NCBI GenBank assembly: GCA_032718475.1 | Contig: JAUCBJ010004297.1 | Coordinates: 1-62,534, forward strand | Source of the DNA: Nemertoderma westbladi | Taxonomy: Eukaryota > Xenacoelomorpha > Nemertodermatida > Nemertodermatidae | DNA: 62,534 nucleotides | Reading direction: 5' to 3' | Translations under genes and position numbers: made by a program | Part shown: positions 11,645 through 23,680 of the stretch, piece by piece | How the letters are laid out: the number at the start of each line of letters is the position of its first letter | Numbering within the stretch: position 1 is the stretch's first letter | Notes under the pieces: model-generated | What the model was told of the DNA's origin: nothing | What the model saw: only the letters and a program-made list of their open reading frames with translations | The model's database searches: none

Positions 11645-12860
11645 AGTTGGAAGCAGGACAATTCGGTCCTGGACAATTCGGTCCGGACAATTCGGTCCCG
11701 GACAATTCGGTCCCATTAATTTTGTGTTTTGGGACCGAATTGTCCGGGACCGAATTGTCCGGATACTGACTAGGACAATTCGGTCCCAAAACATGCATAT
11801 TAATGGGACCAAATTGTCCGGGACCGAATTGTCCGGGACCGAATTGTCCGGGACCGAATTGTCCGGGACCGAATTGTCCAGGACCGAATTGTCCGGGCCC
11901 AAATTTAATTGGTACTATAAATGGTGAATGTTCTAGAACCTTAATATATATTATTATATGGTAGCTAGTGTTTTTTATACTAGGTAGTATTTTTTTTAAA
12001 ATAAAAAAAATTTTACTTTTTTTGTTAACATTATTAGTTATGGTAGCTATGGTGTTTTTATGGAGCTTGTGAATTATTTACTAGCTAGTAATAGTATGTA
12101 TTTAAAATGTTTATTTTTAAAACTGATTTTTTTTATATATTGCGTATGTATATACTGTATGTGTTGTTGGTTGGTTAACAAGCCTAAATTATTATCCTAG
12201 ATAATAGCTGGATCTCATTCAGGGACTCGGACTGTTATACTGTAATATCATCAATATTGTGGGTAATTAATATAATCAGCAACAGTTTAGGCCTAATTCT
12301 GAAATATCAATGTTTTCACAAGTTTTTTTATAATTTCAAGGAAATGTTAGCTATTAAAAAAACACTAGCTACACCTTAATAAATAATATATAATAATGTT
12401 CTCGAACACTACCAATAACAAAAATTAAAAAAAATACAGTATTTTTAAATTTCAAAAAATTCTAGCAAGTAAATAACACTAGCTAGCACAACAAATATAT
12501 CTACTAATGTTCTAGAACATTCACCAATATAAAAAAAAAAGCACTAAAAAGTTGCTATTAGGAACCGGACAATTTGGTCCCGGACAATTCGGTCCCGGAC
12601 AATTCGGTCCCGGACAATTCGGTCTCGGACAATTCGGTCCCGGACAATTCGGTCCTAGGACAATTCGGTCCTAGGACAATTCGGTCCCGGACAATTCGGT
12701 CCCGGACAATTCGGTCCGGACAATTCGGTCCCGGACAATTCGGTCCCGGACAATTCGGTCCCATTTATTTAGTGTTTTGGGACCGAATTGTCCGAGACCG
12801 AATTGTCCGGACCGAATTGTCCGGACCGAATTGTCCGGGACCGAATTGTCCTACATCCAG
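11645..12860. mobile_element. nested palindrome with 15-bp repeat arrays at both ends
   Basis: Two clusters (about 11650-11900 and 12560-12855) consist of tandem copies of a 15-bp unit, GGACAATTCGGTCCC. In each cluster a block in one orientation is followed by a short spacer containing GTGTTTTGGGACC and a block in the opposite orientation. The roughly 650 bp between clusters is itself partly palindromic: GGTGAATGTTCTAGAAC near 11923 and its complement near 12510, plus GTAGCTAGTG-type arms. This resembles foldback elements whose termini are arrays of short repeats. The 15-bp unit reads as five-codon peptide repeats (DNSVP), a by-product of a unit length divisible by three. Confidence 0.75.
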
Positions 12861-13790
12861 AACAGTTATCACTAAGTTGGAACTCTAGGAATAAGTCTCA
12901 TCCTCCAGTTGTTATGGTAACCTAGATTGTGCGATGGGGAGAGAAGCTGTGGATTGTGAAAGTATTCATTATTTGGGAGTGGGGGGTTTTGGTAAAAAGT
13001 CTATCGGAATATTTGGCATTTCTATTTTTAGTCAATTTTGCAGTATATACGTTTTATCCGATTTACAAATTATGAATTTTATTTAAATCAAAATAACTTG
13101 CAGATGCTCCCTTAAAGCGTGGCTCTAAACAACGACTTTTGGAGTCAGTAATGCGAAAATAAGTACAGTTTACGCAACGGGATTGTAAAAAAAGTCAAAT
13201 GAAACATTATTTTGATAGGCTTTACTGGTCACGTAGCCTATCTAATCGGCCTAACTTGTAGACCTCTGGTCAGTACCCACCCCCCCCCCCCCCCCCCCCC
13301 CGGACTAAAGCCCTTGGGGGATACTATCCCAAAACTATATAACCTACAGGGTTATTGTTAAGAAATGGTCAAAATTAATTTCTTCGGAGGTGATGTATAT
13401 ATTTATAATACAACTAGAAAGCCTAGTTCTAGTTCTAGTTCACAAGCCTATTCACCATTCCAAAGATTAGATTAATTAATTAACTTAACTTAACAAAACG
13501 TCACATGATTGAGTGTTCTCTCAAACAAAAGGACTGAAGCTGTTTTACTTTTCAAATATCTACATACTACGTACAACATAAGGCTTAGGTTGTATAAAGT
13601 AGATAAATAATACCTGCCAAGTATCATTTCCAAAGGATTACAAAATAGTAAAAATATGGAAGAAGGTTAAACTGTAGAACTGCAGGTGGTTATCATCCTC
13701 GTAAACACAACCTATAGTTTATTTAGTTTAGTAAGGTACTGTACAGTACTTTTAGATTGCTGCCAAGAATAAATTCTAAAGAATTTAAAT
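12861..13790. other. non-coding stretch
   Basis: No exon is recognised. It contains a 21-bp poly(C) tract at 13281-13301. Confidence 0.5.
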
Positions 13791-15240
13791 GGGAGAAGGA
13801 TTTCACTTTCAGACAATTCGTCCCCTAGTGGCGGACTGGAGAACTGCAGACTGGTCAACGTCCTTCCCAAAGACGCAGCTTACGATGTAGTACAGTAGAC
13901 CTCTGCCAAGTATCAGCCTAAAAGCATTTTTAATAAATAATTGTGGGAATGTTTTGACTTTTCACACATTTCGCACCCACTACCAGTATACTGGAGAACT
14001 GCAGACTGGTTAGCATCCGCTCCAAACACACATCCTATGGTGTAGTATACCTTTCCCAAGTATAAAAAAAAGCATTAGAAACAACGAAATGGGAGAAGGT
14101 TTTCATTTCAGACATTTCACCCTCTAGCGGCAGACTGAGGAATTGCAGATTGGTCAGAGCTCTCCACAAAAACGCAGTCTATGGTGTAATAGACCTCTGC
14201 AAAGTATCAGCATAAAAGCATTATTAATAACGAAATGGGTGAAGGTTTTCACTTTCAGACATTGCGCCCGCTAGTGGCAGACAGAGGAATTGCAGATTGG
14301 GTAGAGTTATCCACAAACACGCAGCCTATGGTGTAGTAGACCTCTGCCAAGTATCAGCCTATAAGTATTATAAACAACGAAATGGGATAAGGTTTTCACT
14401 TTCAGATATTTCGCCCCCTAGCGGCCGAATGGAGAACTGCAGGTAGTTGGGCGTCCCCCACAGACACACACCATATGGTGTAATACACATCTGCCAAGTG
14501 TCAACCTAAAAGCATTATTAATAACGAAATGGGATAAGGTTTTCACTTTCAGACATTTGGCCCCCTAGTGGCAGACAGAGGAATTGCAGATTGGTCAGAG
14601 TTCTCCACAAACACACAGCCTATGGTTTAGTAGACCTCTGCCAAGTATCAGCCTATAAGTATTATAAACAACGAAATGGGATGTGGTTTTCACTTTCAGA
14701 TATTTCGCCCCCTAGCAGCCGAATGGAGAACTGCAGGTAGTTGGGCGTCCTCCGCAGACACACACCATATGGTGTAATACACATCTGCCAAGTTTCAGCC
14801 TAAAAGCATTATTAATAACGAAATGGGATAGGTTTTCACTTTCAGACATTTGGCCCCCTAGCGGTAGACTGGAAAAATGCAGACTGATTTTAGCTCCTCC
14901 CCAAACACTCTGTATTGTGTAGTACACCTCTGCCAAGTATCAGCAAAAAAGCATTATAAACAAAGAAATGGGATAAGGTTTTCACTTTCAGATATTTCTC
15001 CCCCTAGTGGCAGACTGGGGAATTGCAGATTGGTCAGCATCCTCCCCAAACACACAGCTTATGGTGTAGAAGACCTCTGCCATGTATCAGCTAAAAGGCT
15101 TTGATAATAACGAAATGGGAGATGTTTTCAGTTTCGGATATTTCGCCCCCTAGCGGCAGACTGGAGAACTGAAGATTGATCAGTGTCCTCCCAAACACAC
15201 AGTCTATTATCGGGAGCAGATCTGCAAAGTATCATTTAGA
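13790..15240. repeat. 146-bp satellite, about ten units
   Basis: Units recur every 144-150 bp, marked by CTCTGCCAAGTATCAGCC, AACGAAATGGGA, TTTTCACTTTCAGA, CCCCCTAGCGGCAGACTGG and ACACACAGCCTATGGTGTAG. No unit has a sustained open frame. The best conserved block, read on minus, is TGCCGCTAGGGGGCGA or TGCCACTAGGGGGCC, which is close to the vertebrate CTCF core consensus. The array is moderately diverged. Confidence 0.85.
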
Positions 15241-15739
15241 ACAGATTAAGTCTGGTGGTGCAACCACTGTTATAGAGTTTCCTGCTGGTTTACAAATTTG
15301 GCTGAAAATGGTTATGGAATAATAGCCCAATTTGACCACAAATACGCATTCACCCATAAAATGATGCATAAAATTCGCCTCGATATAACTACGTTTCACG
15401 CCCATGTGCTCGGGGCAGGGCAGTCTGCATCACGTAGATGCGCATCATAAAGTAGCATAATAGTCGAGACCCAACGTGTAGAGTGTCGACAGAATGAACT
15501 GCTAGGCCTACTGCGCTACCGGTACCGAATTCACGAAATTCGCATTCACGCAATCAAACACGTAAAATAAGACTCAAGATAGGGACGTGCCCGTGACGAG
15601 AGCTTTCGTTTGATGTATCGCGAGCTCAGATTAGTGCTTGTGTGTAGAAACGTATTATAGAATTATATTCTCATAAATGCCGTGGATTTTCAAAATTTTA
15701 TTTTGTTCGAATTAACTTTGCTATAAAGATTACATTAAG
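15241..15739. other. non-coding stretch
   Basis: No open frame or element is recognised between the satellite and the inverted-repeat element. Confidence 0.45.
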
Positions 15740-16250
15740 TCCTCATTTGTGGGGCGAGCCACGAAGTTGGCGGAGCCTTAGCGAATTGACACTGTTAGGG
15801 GGTGGGTCAATTTATGCAAATAGTTGTCGTCGTCGTTGTCGTCGTCGTCGTCGTTGTCGTCGTCGTCGTTACGATTTTGACATGCTAATAACTTTGTCGG
15901 ATTTAAAGCTGCCAAGTTGAAAATTTGTAGGTATCAATATGAGCAAAAGTTGAGATTTTCGAGAGACTTTCAGACACCATCAGTGCAATGGTCTCCCGCT
16001 AGAGGGCCACATGTCTAAACATTAAATGCCCACCCATTTCTTTGCTTTTAATCCGTTTAAGCTGAAACTTGGCAGATATGTATTAGACCATTAGCTGTGA
16101 CTTTCAAAGGAGGCGAATCCATCTGCAGTTCTCCAGTCTGCCGCTAGAGGGCCAACGTGACTATTTGCATAAATTGACCTACCCCCTAACAGTGTCAATT
16201 CGCTAAGGCTCTGCCAACTTCGTGCTGCGCGAAGTCCCCACTTCGTGTAT
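15740..16250. mobile_element. inverted-repeat (MITE-like) element containing one satellite unit
   Basis: About 75 bp around 15760-15825 (CGAAGTTGGCGGAGCCTTAG, then GTCAATTTATGCAAATAGT) recurs inverted at about 16158-16235. Inside the left arm is a (GTC)n tract (15829-15870). The core at about 15985-16150 is a diverged unit of the 146-bp satellite in the opposite orientation to the main array. No protein is encoded and no clear target duplication was identified. Confidence 0.7.
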
Positions 16251-16294
16251 TTACTATATCTATTTGTACGATGATTATTCAAGTGGTTCAGTAG

Positions 16295-18303
16295 CTCAGG
16301 CAGAATACCTAAGGACTGTGGTAAATCTAAGGTTGAGAGTAGGCTGGAGCTAAGGTCGCGAGTAGCGTGGAGGTGAGGAAGGGAGTAGCTTGCTTAGGTG
16401 GATGGTAGGAAAAACCCGGCTTTCTATTGGCTGTTATAAATAGCTTACATAGTTTAAACTATATAGTAGTTCCCCTGGTTGAGATGGGAAATCATGTACT
16501 GGGATAGGCTGCTAAGTTAACCCAACAAAACAACTAAACTTTTAATTAATTATTGATTACAGGCAAGGATTTGGAAGGAATTTTTTAATTTCATCAAAGG
16601 TTTACGTTTAATTAAACGAGTATCAGTTAATCGTGTTATATTGACAAATAAATTATCATATTACAAATATATTATCTAGTTTTCTATACTTATGAGTAAA
16701 TAATAAACTTTCTATAATATGTCATGACTTCAAATGCATCCACGAATACCGTGTTTTGTTTGATAAGGGAATTAGCAAAGGAGACCTGCCATTTAGCGGA
16801 GGGGGGGGGGGGGGGGGGGGTCATTTTTGGGGGTTTTAGAGCATGTAGTCGTAGGCCTAGGTTTTTGTACTACATGGTGTTGATCGTGTGGGTGGACCAC
16901 CGAACAGTTGCGAATTTTAGACTAAAATAGACAATTGTTTAAAATTTATTGTTTATTTGGTAATCCGATACTCACATTGCACATATAGAGTAAGATATAC
17001 AAATACAGTATTGTATAATTGCAATATTAAAAGTTAAGTTACAATAATACTTTGGACAATGGTGTGGCTAGTATTATAGCCCAATGTATTGTCTGGGAGT
17101 GCCGGGCAGGTAGGTATGTAGTGTAGGTAGGTAGGTAGGTAGGTGTGCAGTGCTTGCAAAAAAAAGGGGGGGGGGATATTACTATTATGTGAATTGTGAG
17201 GTGTGAGATTGTTACTGTTGTTGTTGATAGGGAAATAATTAATTATCCTAAGTTAATCTCCAGCGCAATCAATTGTTTCACTGGAGTTCCGATGCTGATC
17301 CAGGTATATAAAACTAAACTAATGAGTCGAGTTAGGAAATACATAAAATATAAAGTATTGGATGGAAAAGGTTATGGAAAATTGGTAAAATCTATGTTTT
17401 ATTGATTGTTTACAGTGTACTTTAATTTAATATTTTAGAAGGTGACCTATTTCGAAAAGGGTACTATATTTTAGATTTTTTATGTTTTACGTCAGCAAAG
17501 GAATCAGAGTTCCATATCGTTGGCCCTGAAAAATAATTATTAGTGTTTGGAAATTATTGGAAAACTAATGTATCTTTGAGATGAGCAATGCGCATATCCT
17601 TGCCTTAAGGCCTGTTTACGCGTGGCAACTTTTAGAGCAACTTTCTCGGCAACTTTTAGAGCAAACCAGGTTGCCGATCAAGTTGCTCCGTGTAAACACG
17701 TAAGTTGCTGAAAAAAAATGCCGTAAAATTTGCTCAACTTTTACGGCAACTTGAAGGAATTTACGTTGGGGAATTAAAGCGGGATAATCAGATGTAATTA
17801 TCAAAAACTAGCTAGTAGATAAAATGACCCACTATTTTACAGTTAAACTCGCCAAGTTGCTCTAAAAGTTGCCGGCCAAGTTGCTGGTAAAGTTGCCACG
17901 TGCAAACAGCGATTAAATTAAGTTGCTCCAAAAAAAGTTGCTAGTTTGCCGAGAAAGTTGATCTAAAAGTTTCCACGTGTAAACAGACCTTTAGGGGTCG
18001 AATAGCCTACGTTGATAGTTAGACGTAAAGGATAATATATTATTTGTTGAATAAGTTAAATTTGTATAAGTTACTGTATAATGTACAATGCTCTATATGT
18101 ATATTACATGTTCTCATACTGTATAATATTAATATTGATGTTTCAATATTTACAAAGTATAATAATTCTAATAAAAATATGTATGGTAGAAAAATACATT
18201 ATTGCGTTTTTCCTTTCTCTCTGCGTTTTTCCTCCCTCTCTGGTCATTTTTCCGCGTAATTCTTTTCCCCCCTTGTTTACAGTCTGTTTTGCCCCAGCCC
18301 TAG
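16295..18303. repeat. 2009-bp tandem duplication, copy 1
   Basis: This copy is followed directly by a second copy (18304-20311) that I find identical except for one G in a poly(G) run (20 G at 16801-16820, 19 G at 18810-18828). TAGCTCAG occurs at the outer left edge, at the internal junction and at the outer right edge. It contains a GTAG microsatellite (about 17110-17142), a Harbinger-type MITE and no convincing gene. The short open frames inside (for example 17196-17405) resemble nothing known. Confidence 0.92.
17608..17990. mobile_element. Harbinger/PIF-type MITE
   Basis: Termini AGGCCTGTTTAC and GTAAACAGACCT are inverted repeats that continue for about 45 bp (TTTTAGAGCAACTTTCTCGG against its inverted match). 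TTA flanks both ends (17605-17607 and 17991-17993), the 3-bp target site used by PIF/Harbinger elements. The interior is made of many short copies of CAAGTTGCT/AGCAACTT. It is 383 bp long and has no coding potential. Confidence 0.85.
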
Positions 18304-20311
18304 CTCAGGCAGAATACCTAAGGACTGTGGTAAATCTAAGGTTGAGAGTAGGCTGGAGCTAAGGTCGCGAGTAGCGTGGAGGTGAGGAAGGGAGTAGCTT
18401 GCTTAGGTGGATGGTAGGAAAAACCCGGCTTTCTATTGGCTGTTATAAATAGCTTACATAGTTTAAACTATATAGTAGTTCCCCTGGTTGAGATGGGAAA
18501 TCATGTACTGGGATAGGCTGCTAAGTTAACCCAACAAAACAACTAAACTTTTAATTAATTATTGATTACAGGCAAGGATTTGGAAGGAATTTTTTAATTT
18601 CATCAAAGGTTTACGTTTAATTAAACGAGTATCAGTTAATCGTGTTATATTGACAAATAAATTATCATATTACAAATATATTATCTAGTTTTCTATACTT
18701 ATGAGTAAATAATAAACTTTCTATAATATGTCATGACTTCAAATGCATCCACGAATACCGTGTTTTGTTTGATAAGGGAATTAGCAAAGGAGACCTGCCA
18801 TTTAGCGGAGGGGGGGGGGGGGGGGGGGTCATTTTTGGGGGTTTTAGAGCATGTAGTCGTAGGCCTAGGTTTTTGTACTACATGGTGTTGATCGTGTGGG
18901 TGGACCACCGAACAGTTGCGAATTTTAGACTAAAATAGACAATTGTTTAAAATTTATTGTTTATTTGGTAATCCGATACTCACATTGCACATATAGAGTA
19001 AGATATACAAATACAGTATTGTATAATTGCAATATTAAAAGTTAAGTTACAATAATACTTTGGACAATGGTGTGGCTAGTATTATAGCCCAATGTATTGT
19101 CTGGGAGTGCCGGGCAGGTAGGTATGTAGTGTAGGTAGGTAGGTAGGTAGGTGTGCAGTGCTTGCAAAAAAAAGGGGGGGGGGATATTACTATTATGTGA
19201 ATTGTGAGGTGTGAGATTGTTACTGTTGTTGTTGATAGGGAAATAATTAATTATCCTAAGTTAATCTCCAGCGCAATCAATTGTTTCACTGGAGTTCCGA
19301 TGCTGATCCAGGTATATAAAACTAAACTAATGAGTCGAGTTAGGAAATACATAAAATATAAAGTATTGGATGGAAAAGGTTATGGAAAATTGGTAAAATC
19401 TATGTTTTATTGATTGTTTACAGTGTACTTTAATTTAATATTTTAGAAGGTGACCTATTTCGAAAAGGGTACTATATTTTAGATTTTTTATGTTTTACGT
19501 CAGCAAAGGAATCAGAGTTCCATATCGTTGGCCCTGAAAAATAATTATTAGTGTTTGGAAATTATTGGAAAACTAATGTATCTTTGAGATGAGCAATGCG
19601 CATATCCTTGCCTTAAGGCCTGTTTACGCGTGGCAACTTTTAGAGCAACTTTCTCGGCAACTTTTAGAGCAAACCAGGTTGCCGATCAAGTTGCTCCGTG
19701 TAAACACGTAAGTTGCTGAAAAAAAATGCCGTAAAATTTGCTCAACTTTTACGGCAACTTGAAGGAATTTACGTTGGGGAATTAAAGCGGGATAATCAGA
19801 TGTAATTATCAAAAACTAGCTAGTAGATAAAATGACCCACTATTTTACAGTTAAACTCGCCAAGTTGCTCTAAAAGTTGCCGGCCAAGTTGCTGGTAAAG
19901 TTGCCACGTGCAAACAGCGATTAAATTAAGTTGCTCCAAAAAAAGTTGCTAGTTTGCCGAGAAAGTTGATCTAAAAGTTTCCACGTGTAAACAGACCTTT
20001 AGGGGTCGAATAGCCTACGTTGATAGTTAGACGTAAAGGATAATATATTATTTGTTGAATAAGTTAAATTTGTATAAGTTACTGTATAATGTACAATGCT
20101 CTATATGTATATTACATGTTCTCATACTGTATAATATTAATATTGATGTTTCAATATTTACAAAGTATAATAATTCTAATAAAAATATGTATGGTAGAAA
20201 AATACATTATTGCGTTTTTCCTTTCTCTCTGCGTTTTTCCTCCCTCTCTGGTCATTTTTCCGCGTAATTCTTTTCCCCCCTTGTTTACAGTCTGTTTTGC
20301 CCCAGCCCTAG
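18304..20311. repeat. 2008-bp tandem duplication, copy 2
   Basis: See copy 1. Near-perfect identity means the event is very recent, or that the second copy is an assembly duplication. The right end runs into a tRNA-like sequence in place of the continuation seen after copy 1. Confidence 0.92.
19616..19998. mobile_element. Harbinger/PIF-type MITE, second copy
   Basis: This is identical to the element at 17608-17990. It was copied as part of the 2-kb tandem duplication, so it is not an independent insertion. Confidence 0.85.
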
Positions 20312-20375
20312 CTCAGTCGGTAAAGCGTTGGAAATTATATGTAGTAGGTATCGAGTTCGAATCCTAGTAGGTGCG
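20309..20375 (+). other. tRNA-derived sequence (SINE head or tRNA pseudogene)
   Basis: TAGCTCAGTCGG at 20309-20320 fits the RNA polymerase III A box and tRNA D arm. AGTTCGAATCC at 20354-20364 fits the B box and T loop, at a normal spacing. The T stem (TCGAG against CCTAG) does not pair properly and no good anticodon stem is seen, so this is not a functional tRNA. A second A-box-like piece (CAGTAGCTCAG) sits at about 16288, just before copy 1 of the duplication. Confidence 0.6.
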
Positions 20376-22543
20376 AATTATTTTTGTGCTAAGTTTCAAC
20401 TCATTTAAATTAACCGCTACAAATTAAATAACATTTAGATTAACCAATGGGATTGCAGTTATTAGATAGTAACCAATGTCGTGCAAGTTATATATTCGCT
20501 GGACCAATAGTTATCTTTAAAAACCTATTAGAACTCATAGAACAATCGAGAATTTTCTCGATTGATTGCAGCACAAATTTGCTATAAAAGGTGCGATTTC
20601 GTTCATTAGTTATCTAATATTCTGATAGTAACCATTCTTTAGTATACAACCCTATTTGTCTATTAGTTTCTTGTTACGTTTATGTATATATTCTGTAATA
20701 AATGTTAGAAATACTTGTTACATCTGTTTTACTATGCTTCACCACGGTGAACCCAACTGAGGGACAGATGGCTGGCTAAAACATCGGGCCACAGCAATGA
20801 ACGGGAACATCTGAGGAATGTAGACAGGAGACAACCCGCAATATCATTCTTAGTTATTCGCCCATCGCCTGAAAGGTTAGACAGCGTTCAATGCCTTGCT
20901 ACCTAAGTGTAAGACCATATTCCTACGGGGGGAGGAGAGGAGATCAGGCAGAGATACTAGTACACAGATAGGACGCAGGCACACCGGTACAAGGCATACA
21001 CATTGGTAGGGTGCAGCAAACTGTACGCCTAACTCTTGCTAAGTACAGGTGCGTCTGTGACTGTTTGTAGTACAACGGTGTCCATTGCATTAGAACTTGT
21101 AGGCCAGAAGGGTTACTGTGTTTTACCTGAATTAGGATTGTACCGTTCAGGCGGTAGGGCAGTTTACAACTAGGCGCAAATAAATTGAGGCTATTTAGGG
21201 ATACTAACATCTACTGTGTCCCCGCCAACATTCTCTTAGGAAGTTGCCGTGCCCATCTAGGCAACCAAAATTCTAGATAAGAACACCAGGATAGCTATTA
21301 GTAACTGTACGCCTACTGTAGTAAACTAACACATTTCTTCTTAGTATTAGGGACCTGGTAAATTAAATTGCCGAATTCTGGGCGTAGTATTAACCTTATG
21401 CCTGAATTTGAGTCCTGGAAATACACAAATAGGAAGGAGCCTTATCATTCGTGAGTATTGGACCTACAAGTTATAAAATTAGAACATTTGCAAAATGTAC
21501 ACCGGACCCAGTAATTATATATATGAAGGAGCAAAACTGACTTTGACTGTTTAGAATCAAGACACACGCGCGTTAGAAATTATTTACACCTCAAAATATA
21601 TAAAATAATTTTGTCCATACTGTGCTTTGCCCGCTAGTTAGACATCTCTGCTCTCTGCACCTAGCTAGCGTCTCTTTCGCCCAACCATATAAATCACACC
21701 GCGGCAAAGTATACGAGCGCCCTTAGTCCGTCAGTGAGTCAGCCTGATTTTAGGATTCGCTGCGCGGGATTTTGTTTTATCGAAGTTTGTCCGTTCGTAG
21801 ACTGTTTTCTGCCTCACCGGTTATAAGAGACCGATACTGCAATAGGTTCGCTTACTTGGAGTTTACTGTTTTGGTGAGAAGGTCGGATTTATGCTTTGAT
21901 TCACAGACTCTATAGTATGATATTGCAGGATTCGCGTATTTGTTACTGTCTCTTTATATACGTATAGCTTGGACAGACAGACAGACAGACAGACCGACAG
22001 ACAAACACATGATATTTATATATATAGATACACAATATAATAGCGTCATCAACGCACGCACACGTTGTAAGCGCAATTACACTGGTATAATTCATTTTCA
22101 GTTTTCATTTATTTATTGTCATTAATTTCAACCTTAAAACTAGAAATTATTATACAATATATATTCAAAAATAATTGTAATAAGCGATCTATCAAATTAT
22201 AGCACAAAATCACATTAATTCACAATTTATTGATGGGTTCAGAAGTGAGACTATAAGATTTAATATCGCGAGATATTTAATACAGCCACGGAGGTAGAGG
22301 GAGCTGTACAAATAGAGAGGTGAAAAAATAATTCAGAACAAAACGAAATCAAAAAGTTGTTGTTTCTTTTACTTCGTTTTCCCTGCTCAAAAGTAGCAAC
22401 CAAGAAATCACGAATTGTATAGTGTGTATATTATTATACTGTATTAATTGTACATATTATTATTACAAAATTATTGAATTAATGTCAAATATAATATTTA
22501 GGGGTGGTAAATATATGGGGTAAATATAATATATGTTAATATT
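20376..22543. other. non-coding stretch with an LTR-like signal pair
   Basis: No protein is recognised. TATAAAA at 20583-20589 is followed by AATAAA at 20697-20702, the spacing seen in short LTRs, but no paired LTR or primer-binding site was found. A 9-bp-arm hairpin (AATCGAGAA/TTCTCGATT) lies just before it, near 20544. A (GACA)n microsatellite is at 21972-22004. A TATAAA at 21688-21693 has no attached gene that I can see. Confidence 0.35.
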
Positions 22544-23680
22544 TTAATAAGACACCCCGACCAGGGGGTAAAGGCCATCCTCCAGTCCTCGCAGACAGTA
22601 CGGTAGTGCAGCAGCTTCATGAGTCGACACTGCTGCTCCAGAATAGAGTTGGTGGAACGGCTTGTCTGGGCAGGAGGTGGCATCAGCATTAAAAACCGCG
22701 ATATCAAACGACGCCACTCTCTGGTTAGCCCAGACTCTTACCCTCTTCCCTATCCAGGGTAACCACAGGAGGGTTACCTCCTGCTCGATATTCGAAGCAC
22801 CAAAGGCTGAGGCAATAAGGTCACCAAAGACCTTGCGTACTTCATCGTCGCATTTCCCGATGAGACCGATGGACTTACAGCTGAGTGCGTTAGATGTGGT
22901 GATCTGGCCCCCACAGCCCACAACCCTCTCACTTAATTGGCAGACCCGGCGGGGCAAGGTCATATCTAAGAGCCAGGTTTTCCCGGAACTCATCAGCGCC
23001 AAGGTGGTTGCATTGCTGGGCTGTTAACCAGCCCCCAGTTTTATTGAGGACTGCTCGTGTTGCTGTTCGCTGTTGGTCGGCTGGTAAAGCTCCCAATGCC
23101 ACTTCATGTTTCTCCTTATAAGCAGCATCTTGGGAGTTGCGACTTTCATCGAGGACGGCCCGTAGCATTGGCATTGTGATCTGCAACATGTAGTGGTTGC
23201 GATGTGCAAATTGCATCATTAATGATAGCTGTTCCTTACAGGGATGCAGAGCGCGCTGATGTCTGCTGCATCATGGGGTCTCGAAGACCAATTCCACCAT
23301 GACGGGCTGGGAGTAGGATGAGGTCCTCATCGGCTGAACCGAGTGGAGTCCCAAAGAGGGAGGAGATGAAACTCTGCACCAGCGACGTCCGGATTGGGGT
23401 TATCTCACCTTCATCAGTTGGGATGACTCTCAGCAGGTAGTCCCACTCAGCCTGCACACACGGTTACACACGGCTGATATTGTCTACCCATTTGAAGACC
23501 CTATCGGCAACGAACTCCTTCCTTCCAGATGTAACCTTCCACAATGTAGGGAGCGAGTGAGTGGTGTCCAGGAAGTGGTGTCCAGTGACAATCTGGACGC
23601 CACTCAAACCGAAAAACGATTGCGCTCGGCTTCCAACCCTGGTTTGACTAGGAGATAACTCCTCGACGCTTCAGGCTTGT
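22544..23680 (-). pseudogene. reverse-transcriptase relic, same family as the 27.9-29.8 kb element
   Basis: Minus-strand fragments align in order with the C-terminal half of the reverse transcriptase at 27912-29849. These are a GRKEFVADRVFKWV-type segment (near 23510), LLPARHGGIGLRDP (counterpart SLPVRHGGLAIPTP), a WLTAQQ...FRENLALRYDLAPPGLP segment (counterpart FRDALCLRYGWQPDSLPAR) and VASFDIAVFNADA (counterpart KTFIDVSVFNPLA), the putative endonuclease core. Stops and frame changes separate the pieces. The N-terminal RT motifs are absent. It is clearly diverged from the other copy, so this is an old insertion of a related subfamily. Confidence 0.8.

Noticed and set aside
11586-12888. Pentapeptide-repeat frames (DNSVP, GPNCP) suggesting a repeat protein
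   Set aside because: A 15-bp unit is a multiple of three and stop-free in several frames; the array sits in the arms of a palindrome and no start or splice context was found.
17196-17405. A 69-codon frame present twice (also 19204-19413), which might look conserved
   Set aside because: Both copies are part of the recent 2-kb duplication, so identity says nothing about selection.
20309-20375. Functional tRNA gene
   Set aside because: A and B boxes fit, but the T stem and anticodon stem do not pair; a tRNA-derived repeat is more likely.
21688-21880. TATAAA at 21688 with an initiator-like TCAGT and a GGTGAGA donor-like site
   Set aside because: No open frame or downstream exon could be connected, so it is not called as a promoter and first exon.
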